Origin: an uncultured Verrucomicrobia subdivision 3 bacterium
GTDB lineage: Bacteria; Verrucomicrobiota; Verrucomicrobiia; Limisphaerales; UBA8199
Assembly (NCBI GenBank): GCA_903913865.1
Contig: CAIWMU010000096.1
Location: forward strand, 1-54,064
Length of the DNA stretch: 54,064 nucleotides
Direction of reading: 5' to 3'
Made by a program: the position numbers and the translations under genes. A model generated the notes under the pieces. It searched no databases, was not told the DNA's origin, and saw only the letters and a list, made by a program, of their open reading frames with translations. This document shows, piece after piece, positions 8,005-16,643 of the stretch (position 1 is the stretch's first letter; every line of letters begins with the position of its first letter).

Positions 8005-9963
8005 CTAATCTCCGATAAACGAGGAGTATGCACGGGGCCCGAAATAAACGTAACCACGATTCCCGTTGGTTGTCCCGGAAAGAAAACCGTGGATAAAGCC
8101 GTTTTTCTCAACCTGAACTGTGTGGAAAATCTCACGCCCGGGATTCTCCTTCAGGATGAATTCGACACGGTTGTTCAGGGCTGAAGATCGTTGGAAATCG
8201 GGATCCGTGGTAGTCTTGAACTCCCAGCTTTTCCCGAGGTCACTCCGCATGGCCAGACTCCGGCCCCAGGTGCCTCCGGAGGCCGACACAAAGCTTTTCC
8301 CATTCAATAGCGCGACTGCATCGTTGTAGGCGATTACGCACAAAAAGCGTCCGCTGCCTCCCTCGAGCCAGTGGCGGAGCTTGTCCGTGTGTCCCAGCGC
8401 GGGATCATACCCGTAGTTGCTATCCAGAAAGACAAGGCGCACCCAATCCGCCGGGATTTCAGTCAGCGCATTCATACATCCAAAAATGAAACTCCCTCCG
8501 CCGCTATGGCTGGACAGTGTCAGTTGAAGCGGTCGGTGAGTGAACATGCCTTTGACCTGCTCAAGCACGGAGAGTGTGCGTGCATCCCCATATTTCTTCC
8601 TCCATGCGGGCCAGCTGTGCAGGCTGTTTCCGACACAGGCTAATGCGATCGTCCGACCCGGAAGATTGGCCCGCAGAAACCGGGTTTGCGCCGCGATATG
8701 TTGAATGTCGTAGTGCCAATCGTAGGGATCCTGCCCACCCGGGGCATTGGTTTGCGCCGGGGGGGATACGGGGCGTTTCCTGCCGAGGGTCTGCTCAATG
8801 GTGTTGCCGTTGGGGAGGCTGAAAACAATCAATTCGAGTGGCTGCCCGGGGGGGGTGCCTGGTGTCAGGGGAACGCTCACGTGAACATTGACCCCGTCGG
8901 GAAGCTCGATGTCGGCCACCTGCTCCTTCCACTGCGCATCGGCTTTCCAAACCAACCCACCCGGGAGGCTTGTTGTCGTCACCACCTGCTTTTTCCCGCC
9001 ATCCTGACCCATTTGGGAAGGTTGAGCGGGGACATTTGTGGGATAGCGGATCTCGATGAAAGGGCCCTCGTCGCTCAGCATGCCGCAGAGGGTGCTGTTG
9101 GTCAGCACTTCAGCGATGTCACGATCATGTCCATTCAGGCGAACCGTGCGGGAAACGAGGCGGATACATTGACTGTAATCCACCCATCGATCCGTGTGGC
9201 CGAGGTATAGGGGTTGGATCGCGACGCCATTCGTCTGGTGCCATCCGTAGATTGCCACCTTTCCCGGGGAAAGTTGCAGGCGGGGGGTGATGACCACATC
9301 CTTCTTGTGCCCGGCAACGAGTTTTGGATCCGGCGCGGAGGAACCTGTTGCGTTCGCCACCTGCTGCCTTACCAGACCATTGTGATTTGTGAAGGCGGCA
9401 AGAGTCGTCATTTGCGGCGATGGCGGGATGGGCATCGGCGCCAATTTGAGTGAGGCGGCAGCGTGAATCAGATCAACCATCCGCCGCGTCGGGAGCACAC
9501 AACGAAGAGCATCCGCCACCTGCTGTGCTGATTGTGGTGAGAGGGGGATCAGCAGGGGATCCTTCGTGGAGCCCACCGAGAGGTAGTCCGAGGCCACGTC
9601 GAACTGCAGTTCGTTCGTTATACCGGTTGAAACAGAACGAACCAGGACCGTGCTCAGGGTTCTGGTGGAATCATGAACATTTCCTGACAGAATTTGCCGG
9701 ACAAGGGCTGTTTCCCTATCGACCAGCGACAGTGTGGCGAGACGGGAAGCCAGTGGGGTCGCATTCTCGGCGTCGGGTCCCCTGGGGGGCAGATCGAGCC
9801 GTCTTGAATCGGCAAGGCTCGGGAATGTGGTCGCCGTGAAAAGGGCCACAAGCCATACCAACGCAACGATCCATCCGGACCTGCAGTGAATCCGCTGATG
9901 GCAATAGGCTCTCCGTGGGGAGCACGGGGTGTCACTTGAGATCGTGCCCCATCCGGCTATCAA
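8005..9963 (-). CDS. Secreted protein of unknown function with a serine-hydrolase-like motif
   Basis: I do not recognise this 652-residue protein. The open frame continues upstream inside metG, but no ATG or GTG lies near the signal sequence. I chose TTG at 9963-9961, which overlaps the metG stop as TTGA and implies translational coupling. A charged stretch is followed by a hydrophobic core (WIVALVWLVALF) and a likely cleavage after SLA, near residue 55. Near residue 480, LSSHSGGGSFIFG resembles a nucleophile elbow of alpha/beta hydrolases, with a hydrophobic strand (RLVFLDSNYGYD) about 30 residues later. The first half has no recognised domain. The last residues (NRGYVYFGPRAYSSF) are aromatic-rich. 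A periplasmic or surface hydrolase is possible but unproven. Confidence 0.65.
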   Translation of the reverse strand: MIAGWGTISSDTPCSPRRAYCHQRIHCRSGWIVALVWLVALFTATTFPSLADSRRLDLPPRGPDAENATPLASRLATLSLVDRETALVRQILSGNVHDSTRTLSTVLVRSVSTGITNELQFDVASDYLSVGSTKDPLLIPLSPQSAQQVADALRCVLPTRRMVDLIHAAASLKLAPMPIPPSPQMTTLAAFTNHNGLVRQQVANATGSSAPDPKLVAGHKKDVVITPRLQLSPGKVAIYGWHQTNGVAIQPLYLGHTDRWVDYSQCIRLVSRTVRLNGHDRDIAEVLTNSTLCGMLSDEGPFIEIRYPTNVPAQPSQMGQDGGKKQVVTTTSLPGGLVWKADAQWKEQVADIELPDGVNVHVSVPLTPGTPPGQPLELIVFSLPNGNTIEQTLGRKRPVSPPAQTNAPGGQDPYDWHYDIQHIAAQTRFLRANLPGRTIALACVGNSLHSWPAWRKKYGDARTLSVLEQVKGMFTHRPLQLTLSSHSGGGSFIFGCMNALTEIPADWVRLVFLDSNYGYDPALGHTDKLRHWLEGGSGRFLCVIAYNDAVALLNGKSFVSASGGTWGRSLAMRSDLGKSWEFKTTTDPDFQRSSALNNRVEFILKENPGREIFHTVQVEKNGFIHGFLSGTTNGNRGYVYFGPRAYSSFIGD

Positions 9964-11513
9964 GGGTCCTTTCGTGGGAACAAGGGCGCAGGGGTTCCGA
10001 TGGCATGTCCCGGAATCAACCCACCCCAGGCAACAGCAGTCCGTGAATCCGGGGTCCCGCTCAACCCGAGTTGCTCGTAGATCCGGCATGTGGTCCCCGG
10101 CAAAAAGGGCCAGAGCAGGATCGCGAGCACCCTGCAGGTTTCGGCCAGATTGTAGAGGACTTCATCAAGGCGGGCAGCCTGGGCGGGGTCCTTCGCCAAT
10201 TTGAACGGTGCGGTTTGATCCACGTATTGGTTGGCGCGTGTGATGAGGGACCAGATGCTCAGCAGGGCGGGTTGGAGGCGGTTGCCCTTGAGCAATTCGA
10301 GGGTCTCGGCCACAACCTTTTCTGCATCCGGTCGGAGTTCGTCGGATTGTGCCGGGACGATTCCCTGACGATAGCGCTTCAGCATCGAAAGGGATCGGTT
10401 CACAAGATTGCCCAGTCCGTTCGCGAGTTCGGCTGAGTAGCGGGCTTTGAACCCGGCATCCGTCCAATTCCCGTCCCCACCGATGTCCAATTCGCGCAGA
10501 ACATAAAAGCGGAAGGCGTCAACACCCCACTCGTCCACGAGGACCATGGGATCAACGACATTCCCGGTGGTCTTGCTCATCTTCTGGCCGTCCTTTTGCC
10601 ACCATCCGTGAACCAGAATCTGTTTCGGGAGGGCTGCTCCCATGGCCTTGAGCATGATTGGCCAATAGACGGAGTGAAACTTCAAAATATCCTTGCCGAT
10701 GATGTGAAGATCAGCGGGCCAGAGGGGGAGCCCTGCTCCCGGCTGGCTTCCTTCAGTGAGATAGGCTGGCACTCCGGGATCCTGCTGGGATGCGGGAATG
10801 CTGATGTAGTTCGTCAGGGCATCAAACCAGACGTAGGTGACGTAGTCAGGATCGAAGGGCAGGGGAATGCCCCAATTCAAGCGGGAGGCGGGGCGGCTGA
10901 TGCAAAGATCTTCCAGGACGTTGTTCTTCAGAAAGCCCAGAACCTCATTCCTGCGGTGTTCGGGTGCGACAAAACCGGGATTCGACTCGATATGGTCGAT
11001 CAGCCATTGCTGATGGTCCTTGAGGCGAAAATAATAGTTCTGCTCCTGCAACCGGATCACCTCACCGAACGAGGCAGGGAATGAGCCATCCGGAAGGCGG
11101 TCCTTTTCGGTCAGGAACGTCTCCTCTTTGGCTGAGTAGAAGCCCTCGTATTTTTCCTTGTAGAAATGGCCTTCGGCGTGGAGGCGTGAAAGGGCGGCTT
11201 GGACCACAGCCTTGTGCCGACTCTGGGTGGTCCGGACAAATTCGTCGTTGGTCAGTTCGAGCTTCCGTGCAAAGGCCTGCCACGAGGCCGCCAGAACATC
11301 GCAGTAAGCCTGGGGGGTGCTACCCTCCGTCACTGCTGCCTGCTGCACCTTCTGGCCATGTTCATCCAGCCCCGTGAGAAAATAGACCTCGCTGCCAGCA
11401 CTTCGCTGGAAGCGGGCGATCACGTCGGCAATGACCTTCTCGTAGGCATGGCCCAGATGGGGTTGGCCATTCACATAGTCAATCGCAGTCGTGAGATAAA
11501 ACCGTTTGTTCAT
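9960..11513 (-). CDS. metG: Methionyl-tRNA synthetase
   Basis: The enzyme charges tRNA-Met with methionine in the cytoplasm. The class I signature HIGH appears as PHLGHAY near residue 20, and the KMSKS loop as KMSKTTGNVVDP. DEHGQK and the WFDALTNY segment are also typical. No zinc-binding CxxC is present in the connective peptide, which reads YEGFYSAKEETFL, and the 517 residues lack the C-terminal tRNA-binding EMAP domain, so this is the short zinc-free form. The open frame extends 12 codons further upstream, but MNKRFYLTTAIDYVNG is the family N-terminus, so I start at 11513. The stop overlaps the proposed start of the secreted protein downstream. Confidence 0.97.
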   Translation of the reverse strand: MNKRFYLTTAIDYVNGQPHLGHAYEKVIADVIARFQRSAGSEVYFLTGLDEHGQKVQQAAVTEGSTPQAYCDVLAASWQAFARKLELTNDEFVRTTQSRHKAVVQAALSRLHAEGHFYKEKYEGFYSAKEETFLTEKDRLPDGSFPASFGEVIRLQEQNYYFRLKDHQQWLIDHIESNPGFVAPEHRRNEVLGFLKNNVLEDLCISRPASRLNWGIPLPFDPDYVTYVWFDALTNYISIPASQQDPGVPAYLTEGSQPGAGLPLWPADLHIIGKDILKFHSVYWPIMLKAMGAALPKQILVHGWWQKDGQKMSKTTGNVVDPMVLVDEWGVDAFRFYVLRELDIGGDGNWTDAGFKARYSAELANGLGNLVNRSLSMLKRYRQGIVPAQSDELRPDAEKVVAETLELLKGNRLQPALLSIWSLITRANQYVDQTAPFKLAKDPAQAARLDEVLYNLAETCRVLAILLWPFLPGTTCRIYEQLGLSGTPDSRTAVAWGGLIPGHAIGTPAPLFPRKDP

Positions 11514-11637
11514 TGGCTCTACTGTGAACCAGCCGCCCCGCCTTGGCAAGGTTCAGTGGAAGTCCAACCCGGCCCCCCTCCCCGGGTCTAAAGTAACCCG
11601 TTGAATACGATCCTGTTGGCCCGATCAATTTAGCTGG

Positions 11638-13131
11638 ATGCCTTGGTCCATGCCGCTATCATCCTTGGGCATGATTTCCAATTCATGGACCGGGTGCCTG
11701 CGAGCCGTTGTTGCGGCCTCGTTTGGATTGCTGATGTTGAATTCAAGCCATGGGCAGGAGTGGGCGCAACTGTTCGACGGCAGGAGTTTGGAAGGATGGA
11801 AGGCTGCCGAGAAACCTGAGTCCTTCCGGGTCGAGGACGGGGCAATCGTTTGTCAGGGGGCGCGGGCTCATCTGTTCTATGAGGGGGACGGGAAGCCATT
11901 TCGTAACTTTGAGTTCGAGTGCGAGGCCATGACGTTCAGCGGGGCGAACTCCGGAGTTTATGTTCATACAGTTTTCCAATCGAAGGGCTTTCCCGCCACC
12001 GGTTACGAGATTCAGGTGCTGAATGAACCGGCTGAGCACAACGGCTATCGGGAGAACAAACTGACCGGCAGTCTTTATGGAGTGCGCAACATTTACAAGT
12101 CCCTGGTTCCGGACGGCCAGTGGTTCAAGCTCGCCATCCGTGTGGAGGGGAAGAGGGTGCGCACCTGGCTGAACGGAACACTTTTAGTGGACTGGGTTGA
12201 GCCTGCGGACATGAAGGCTGTGACCCGGAAAGCACTCGACGAAGGGACCTTTGCCCTGCAGGCCCATGATCCCACGAGCAAGGTAAGCTACCGGAATCTG
12301 CGGGTGAAGCGTCTGCCCGATGCGGGAGCCGAGATGCTCCCCGCAGGCCCTGCGTTTACAGAGTACGAGAAGGAGTTGCAACGGCTGGGTGCCGCAAATT
12401 TTCCGGTTTTGAACTATCACGTCCACCTGAAGGGCGGACTGACGGTTGAAGAGGCCCTGGCCTCATCCCGGTCCACGGGGATCTTTTATGGCATCGCCGT
12501 GAACTGTGGATTGAATTTTTCCGTAACAAACGATGCCGGAATTAAGGACTACCTGCGGCAGATGCAGGGCCAACCGGCTTTCGTGGCGATGCAGGCGGAG
12601 GGGCGGGAGTGGGTAAACATGTTTTCGCGTGAGGCCACCCGCCAGTTTGATTATGTGTTCACGGACGCAATGACGATTGTCGATGACACAGGGCGACGGA
12701 TGCGGTTGTGGATCACGAACGAAGTGCCCCCCATCACGGATCCGGAAGCCTTCATGAGCATGCTTGTGGATCGCACTGTGAAAATCCTCTCGCAGGAACC
12801 GATCAACGTTTATGTAAATCCGACGTTCCTCCCGGCACAGATTGCCAGCGACTATGATCGCCTGTGGACTGCCGAACGGATGAAACGGGTTGTGGATGCA
12901 GCGGCGGCGCGCGGCATAGCCATCGAGATCAATAACCGGTTGAAGTTGCCGAACCTGGCGTTTCTTAAATTGGCGAAGGCGGCCGGTTGCAAGTTCACCA
13001 TGGGGACCAATAATGGAGATCGTGAGATCGGAAAGTTGGATTTCAGCCTTCAGATGATTAAAGAACTGGGGCTGGGGTGGAACGATTTTTGGGTGCCTGC
13101 TCCACGCTGGCCGGCCAAACGAAACCCGTAA
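11638..13131 (+). CDS. Secreted DUF1080 (3-keto-disaccharide hydrolase family) fused to a PHP-like domain
   Basis: The N-terminus has a signal peptide ending near SSHGQ; the start may be the ATG at 11671 rather than 11638. Residues about 42-225 form a DUF1080 domain: LFDGRSLEGW, a jelly-roll-like core with SGVYVHT, and LQAHD near its end. DUF1080 proteins are linked to hydrolysis of 3-keto-glycosides made by Gfo/Idh/MocA oxidases. Residues about 245-490 resemble a PHP metallo-hydrolase: YHVHLKGGLTVEEAL supplies an HxH pair, and IEINNRLKLPNLAFLKLAK matches the PHP C-terminal strand. The usual GSDAH metal site reads GTNNGD here, so one metal ligand pair appears lost. It is divergent from metG and convergent with the synthase gene. 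Confidence 0.85.
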   Translation: MPWSMPLSSLGMISNSWTGCLRAVVAASFGLLMLNSSHGQEWAQLFDGRSLEGWKAAEKPESFRVEDGAIVCQGARAHLFYEGDGKPFRNFEFECEAMTFSGANSGVYVHTVFQSKGFPATGYEIQVLNEPAEHNGYRENKLTGSLYGVRNIYKSLVPDGQWFKLAIRVEGKRVRTWLNGTLLVDWVEPADMKAVTRKALDEGTFALQAHDPTSKVSYRNLRVKRLPDAGAEMLPAGPAFTEYEKELQRLGAANFPVLNYHVHLKGGLTVEEALASSRSTGIFYGIAVNCGLNFSVTNDAGIKDYLRQMQGQPAFVAMQAEGREWVNMFSREATRQFDYVFTDAMTIVDDTGRRMRLWITNEVPPITDPEAFMSMLVDRTVKILSQEPINVYVNPTFLPAQIASDYDRLWTAERMKRVVDAAAARGIAIEINNRLKLPNLAFLKLAKAAGCKFTMGTNNGDREIGKLDFSLQMIKELGLGWNDFWVPAPRWPAKRNP

Positions 13132-13152
13132 CCGGCTGGGATTCCGGGCGAA

Positions 13153-14154
13153 TTAGGCCTTGGGCGCCAGCCCCTTCCACATTCCGGGAAACGGATAGAA
13201 CAGCACCGTCCGGATCATCACGTTCCGCAGTGTGGTTCTTGGCACCTTGACGCGGCAATCGGGCCTCAGGACCGGCGTTCTGGCAAGCAGGCGCAAAGTC
13301 TCCATTCCGAGAAGCACAGGCCAGGAACAGGCGAGCCGGAGCCTTATACAGCCGAACGGCAGACTGTTTGTATAATTCCAGCCAGCCTCAAGATGCCCCC
13401 GGGCGACCGCCAGGTATGAATCGAAGAGGGGACGGAAGCGGGTTTCGTTCTTCGGATCCAGAAGGTCCTCCGGCCTCAGTTGACGGGCCAGCAATTCATC
13501 GGTGGGGATATAACAGCGCCCCGTCCGCAGATCCGCAGGGAGATCGCGGAGGATGTTGACCAATTGCAATCCTTTGCCGAATCGGACCCCATTCCGCAGC
13601 AGCAGAGACTCATCCAGTTTCGCCTTGGGAAACAGGTGTCTGCGACAGATCTGCGTCCAGAATTCCCCGACGCATCCCGCAACCCGGTAGGTGTAATCAT
13701 CCAGATCTGCGGGAGTCTTTAGACCTGTGATCGAGGAGGATGAGGCAGATTCAAACCGTCTCAGATCCAACTCCTGTCCGCTGGTAATGACCTCGAGCAC
13801 AGACCTGACCAGTTGCTGATCTGTCGGCGTCAACGTTTCAAGCAGTGAGACCCCTGCCTCACACTTTTCAAGAAGCACCCGCTCTGCAGGAGAACTCTGT
13901 TTTCCCGCAAGTTCAGGGAACCGAACCGGGGAGGTGCGAGTCCCCATGATCCGTTCCCGAAGGCGCTGAAGCGCCTCAAGCCTTTGACTCGCAGGCACCA
14001 GATCGGTGTCGGCTATCGTGTCGGTCGTGCGTGCGAGAAGATAGGCAAGGCCGATCTGCGGCCTTACACGCCAGGGAAGCACCTTCAACGTGAGGTAGAA
14101 GGAGCGGGAAACCGCAGCAAGATGGCTCGTTAACAACGGGTTTTGGACTGCCAT
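13153..14154 (-). CDS. Squalene/phytoene synthase family protein
   Basis: This family condenses two prenyl diphosphates head to head, giving squalene or phytoene for hopanoids or carotenoids. The 333 residues contain SRSFYLTLKVLP near residue 16, the first Mg-binding motif DTIAD at 45-49, and a second near residue 205 (QLVNILRDLPADLRTGRCY), with the N-x-x-R-D spacing expected. The wording is closer to squalene synthases than to CrtB, but the product cannot be fixed by eye. It follows argH on the same strand with only 6 bases between them, so the two are probably co-transcribed although their pathways are unrelated. No other terpenoid gene lies in the window. Confidence 0.88.
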   Translation of the reverse strand: MAVQNPLLTSHLAAVSRSFYLTLKVLPWRVRPQIGLAYLLARTTDTIADTDLVPASQRLEALQRLRERIMGTRTSPVRFPELAGKQSSPAERVLLEKCEAGVSLLETLTPTDQQLVRSVLEVITSGQELDLRRFESASSSSITGLKTPADLDDYTYRVAGCVGEFWTQICRRHLFPKAKLDESLLLRNGVRFGKGLQLVNILRDLPADLRTGRCYIPTDELLARQLRPEDLLDPKNETRFRPLFDSYLAVARGHLEAGWNYTNSLPFGCIRLRLACSWPVLLGMETLRLLARTPVLRPDCRVKVPRTTLRNVMIRTVLFYPFPGMWKGLAPKA

Positions 14155-14160
14155 GAATCC

Positions 14161-15594
14161 CTACTTTTTAGCTCTGGTGGAAGTCTTTGGAGCGGGGAAC
14201 AAAATCTTCCTCCAGCGTGCAAGCTGTCTGGGAACCTCCCGTGAGCCCGGTGCTCCCGTCAGGTTTCGCCTATCCATGGCCTTGGCTAGATCGAAGGTTT
14301 GCAACACATCAGCCGCAAACAAGGGGGTGACGGATTGGAGCTCGGCAAGAGTGAGTTGATTCAAAGGCTTGGATCCCTTCTCAGCCATTGCCACGAGTGC
14401 CCCTACGGCATGGTGAGCCTGCCGGAACGGCTGCCCCTTCCTAACCAGATAGTCGGCGAGATCGGTTGCCAGAAGTGCAGGGTCGCTTGCTGCTTTGGCA
14501 CAGTTCTGTTCCTTGACGGATGTGTTGTCGAGCATCGCCGCGCAAATGCGCGTCGTGGCACGGACTGTATCCATCGAATCGAACAACCGCTCTTTGTCCT
14601 CCTGAAGATCCCGGTTGTAGGTCATCGGCAACCCCTTCAGCAAGGTAAGCAGCGCCATCAGATTCCCGATCACACGCCCGCTCTTGCCACGGGTCAATTC
14701 CGCAATATCCGGGTTCTTCTTCTGGGGCATGAGGCTTGAGCCGGTGGTATAGGCGTCCGCGATCCGGATGAAATCAAATTCAGTGCCCGCCCAGAGCACC
14801 AGATCCTCTGCAAGCCGGGAGAGATGAACTGCCAGCAGGGCGGCGGCGGCACAAAACTCTATGGCGAAATCGCGGTCACTCACGCCATCCATCGAGTTCT
14901 GTGTCACTCGGGGGCGCCCCCTGGAATCCACAAAACCCAGTTCCGCGGCAACAAAGTTGCGATCCAGGGGCAGGGTGGAGCCTGCCAACGCACCATTTCC
15001 CAGGGGACAGACATTGTTTCGGTCCAAGGCCTGTGTAACGCGGGCAAAGTCCCGATCCAGCATCTCAACATACGCCAGAAGGTGGTGGGCGAAATGAACC
15101 GGTTGGGCCCGTTGCAGATGGGTGTAGCCGGGTATCAGCACGGAGGAGTGCCTCTCCCCGAGGCGTATCATCGCCCCCTGGAGCTGGCGGATCTCCTCCA
15201 GCAGGCATCCAGCCTCATCACGAAGCCAAAGGCGGAGATCAAGAGCCACCTGATCGTTACGCGAACGGCCTGTATGGAGCTTGGCCCCGGCAGGAGCGCG
15301 GCGCGTCAGTTCCGCCTCGATGTTCATATGAACATCCTCCAGTTCCAACTTCCATTGGAAGTCGCCCTTTTCGATCTCGCCCCCGATTTCTTTCAGGCCG
15401 GCCTCAATAGAGGATAGTTCCGCGGCAGTGAGCACACCGATCTTCCGCAACATGCGGGCATGTGCCACTGAACCACGGATGTCCTGACGCCACAAACGCC
15501 AGTCAAAACTTATAGATTCCGTGAATTTTGCCACGTCCGCCGCCGGGCCCTGTTCAAACCGGCCGCTTCGGGATACTGGTTCGCGTTCTTTCAT
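14161..15594 (-). CDS. argH: Argininosuccinate lyase
   Basis: The enzyme splits argininosuccinate into arginine and fumarate, the last step of arginine synthesis. The superfamily signature GSSLMPQKKNPD lies near residue 283, carrying the mobile catalytic serine loop. The N-terminal SRSGRFEQGPA and the LHTGRSRNDQVALDLRLW block are also diagnostic. The length (477) is normal for the family. The longest frame begins 6 codons earlier, but MKEREPVSRSGRFEQG gives the usual N-terminus. No other arg gene is nearby. The synthase gene follows 6 bases after the stop. Confidence 0.97.
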   Translation of the reverse strand: MKEREPVSRSGRFEQGPAADVAKFTESISFDWRLWRQDIRGSVAHARMLRKIGVLTAAELSSIEAGLKEIGGEIEKGDFQWKLELEDVHMNIEAELTRRAPAGAKLHTGRSRNDQVALDLRLWLRDEAGCLLEEIRQLQGAMIRLGERHSSVLIPGYTHLQRAQPVHFAHHLLAYVEMLDRDFARVTQALDRNNVCPLGNGALAGSTLPLDRNFVAAELGFVDSRGRPRVTQNSMDGVSDRDFAIEFCAAAALLAVHLSRLAEDLVLWAGTEFDFIRIADAYTTGSSLMPQKKNPDIAELTRGKSGRVIGNLMALLTLLKGLPMTYNRDLQEDKERLFDSMDTVRATTRICAAMLDNTSVKEQNCAKAASDPALLATDLADYLVRKGQPFRQAHHAVGALVAMAEKGSKPLNQLTLAELQSVTPLFAADVLQTFDLAKAMDRRNLTGAPGSREVPRQLARWRKILFPAPKTSTRAKK

Positions 15595-15695
15595 TCGCTT
15601 GATAGGAGGCAAAATGTGCTTGGAAACCGGGGCGTTGTCACTGTGAAAAAAAGTTGTTGGATCAGGCTGGCTGTGGGATGTTGATCTCGCGACCG

Positions 15696-16541
15696 ATGAT
15701 CGAGTTCAAGTTTGCGTGTCCTGTTTGCGGGCAGCATGTCTCCGCAACAGCGGCCGACAGCGGCAGGCAAATGGAATGTCCCACGTGCTTCCAAAAGATG
15801 GAAGTGCCAACCGCACCGTCAGGACCTTCGAACCTCATTCTTCGAGCCACACCCATCCCGGATCGCGCACGGCTGAATCCGCTCCTGTCCAACCCGCTAC
15901 CGGGGCATTCAGGACCCAAGCACCCCTCTGGATTCCGTAAATGGCGGATTCTGTTATGGGCTCTGGCAATCTCAGCGGCGTGCATACTGGGGATTCCTCT
16001 GATTCGCTGGTCAGAGAGGTGGTTGTCTCAGACCAAACCCACAGAATCGTCGGTGTCGGCACCTGCGACAAATGGCTTTCCTTGGAGTTTGGATGTAACA
16101 AATGCGATTACTCTTGAGCAGCCAGTATCCGGCAATCTTCATCGGATTCCTTTCACTCCCGAGAAGGTGGTGTTGCAGGGGGGAGTGCTGACCTTCCGGC
16201 AGGGTCAAAGCCCCATTCCGGATCTGGCTTTGGTTTTGGTCCTCCATGCTTTCAGGGGGGAGGATCTGGCCGGAAAGACCGTTGTCATTTCATCGGATCG
16301 GCCCGCGGCTCCATCCATCGCAGTTCGCTGGCAGGCTGAGAAGGGAAAACCGGCGACAGAGCGATACCACAACGGCTATGCGCTCAAGATCAGCTTTGGC
16401 CAACCGGCTGGAGGACGGATGCCGGGAAACATCTGGCTCTGTCTTCCCGACCCGGACTGTGGATTCCTTGCGGGAGCCTTCGATGCTGAGATACGCAGAC
16501 CATCACAATCCAGAGGGACAAGCCCGCCAAAGAGACGGTGA
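15696..16541 (+). CDS. Zinc-ribbon, single-pass membrane protein of unknown function
   Basis: The 281 residues begin MIEFKFACPVCGQHV, followed by ECPTCFQ, giving two CxxC knuckles of a zinc ribbon within the first 35 residues. A linker rich in proline leads to one transmembrane helix near residues 87-105 (ILLWALAISAACILGIPLI). The rest, with HRIPFTPEKVVLQGGVLTF and a C-terminal beta-like region, should lie outside the membrane. The frame opens earlier at a TTG, but the ATG just before the zinc ribbon is preferred. Proteins with a short cytoplasmic zinc ribbon before one helix are common in this phylum, with no established function. It lies about 100 bases before cinA on the same strand. Confidence 0.65.
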   Translation: MIEFKFACPVCGQHVSATAADSGRQMECPTCFQKMEVPTAPSGPSNLILRATPIPDRARLNPLLSNPLPGHSGPKHPSGFRKWRILLWALAISAACILGIPLIRWSERWLSQTKPTESSVSAPATNGFPWSLDVTNAITLEQPVSGNLHRIPFTPEKVVLQGGVLTFRQGQSPIPDLALVLVLHAFRGEDLAGKTVVISSDRPAAPSIAVRWQAEKGKPATERYHNGYALKISFGQPAGGRMPGNIWLCLPDPDCGFLAGAFDAEIRRPSQSRGTSPPKRR

Positions 16542-16643
16542 ATCATGGTCCTGTCGGCCTGGGGGTGGCGCGGTTCTGGTCCACCTTGGGCGGCTCAACG
16601 TTTCATGTTGGGATGGAAGTCCGGTGGTGCTAAAGTGCCAACC

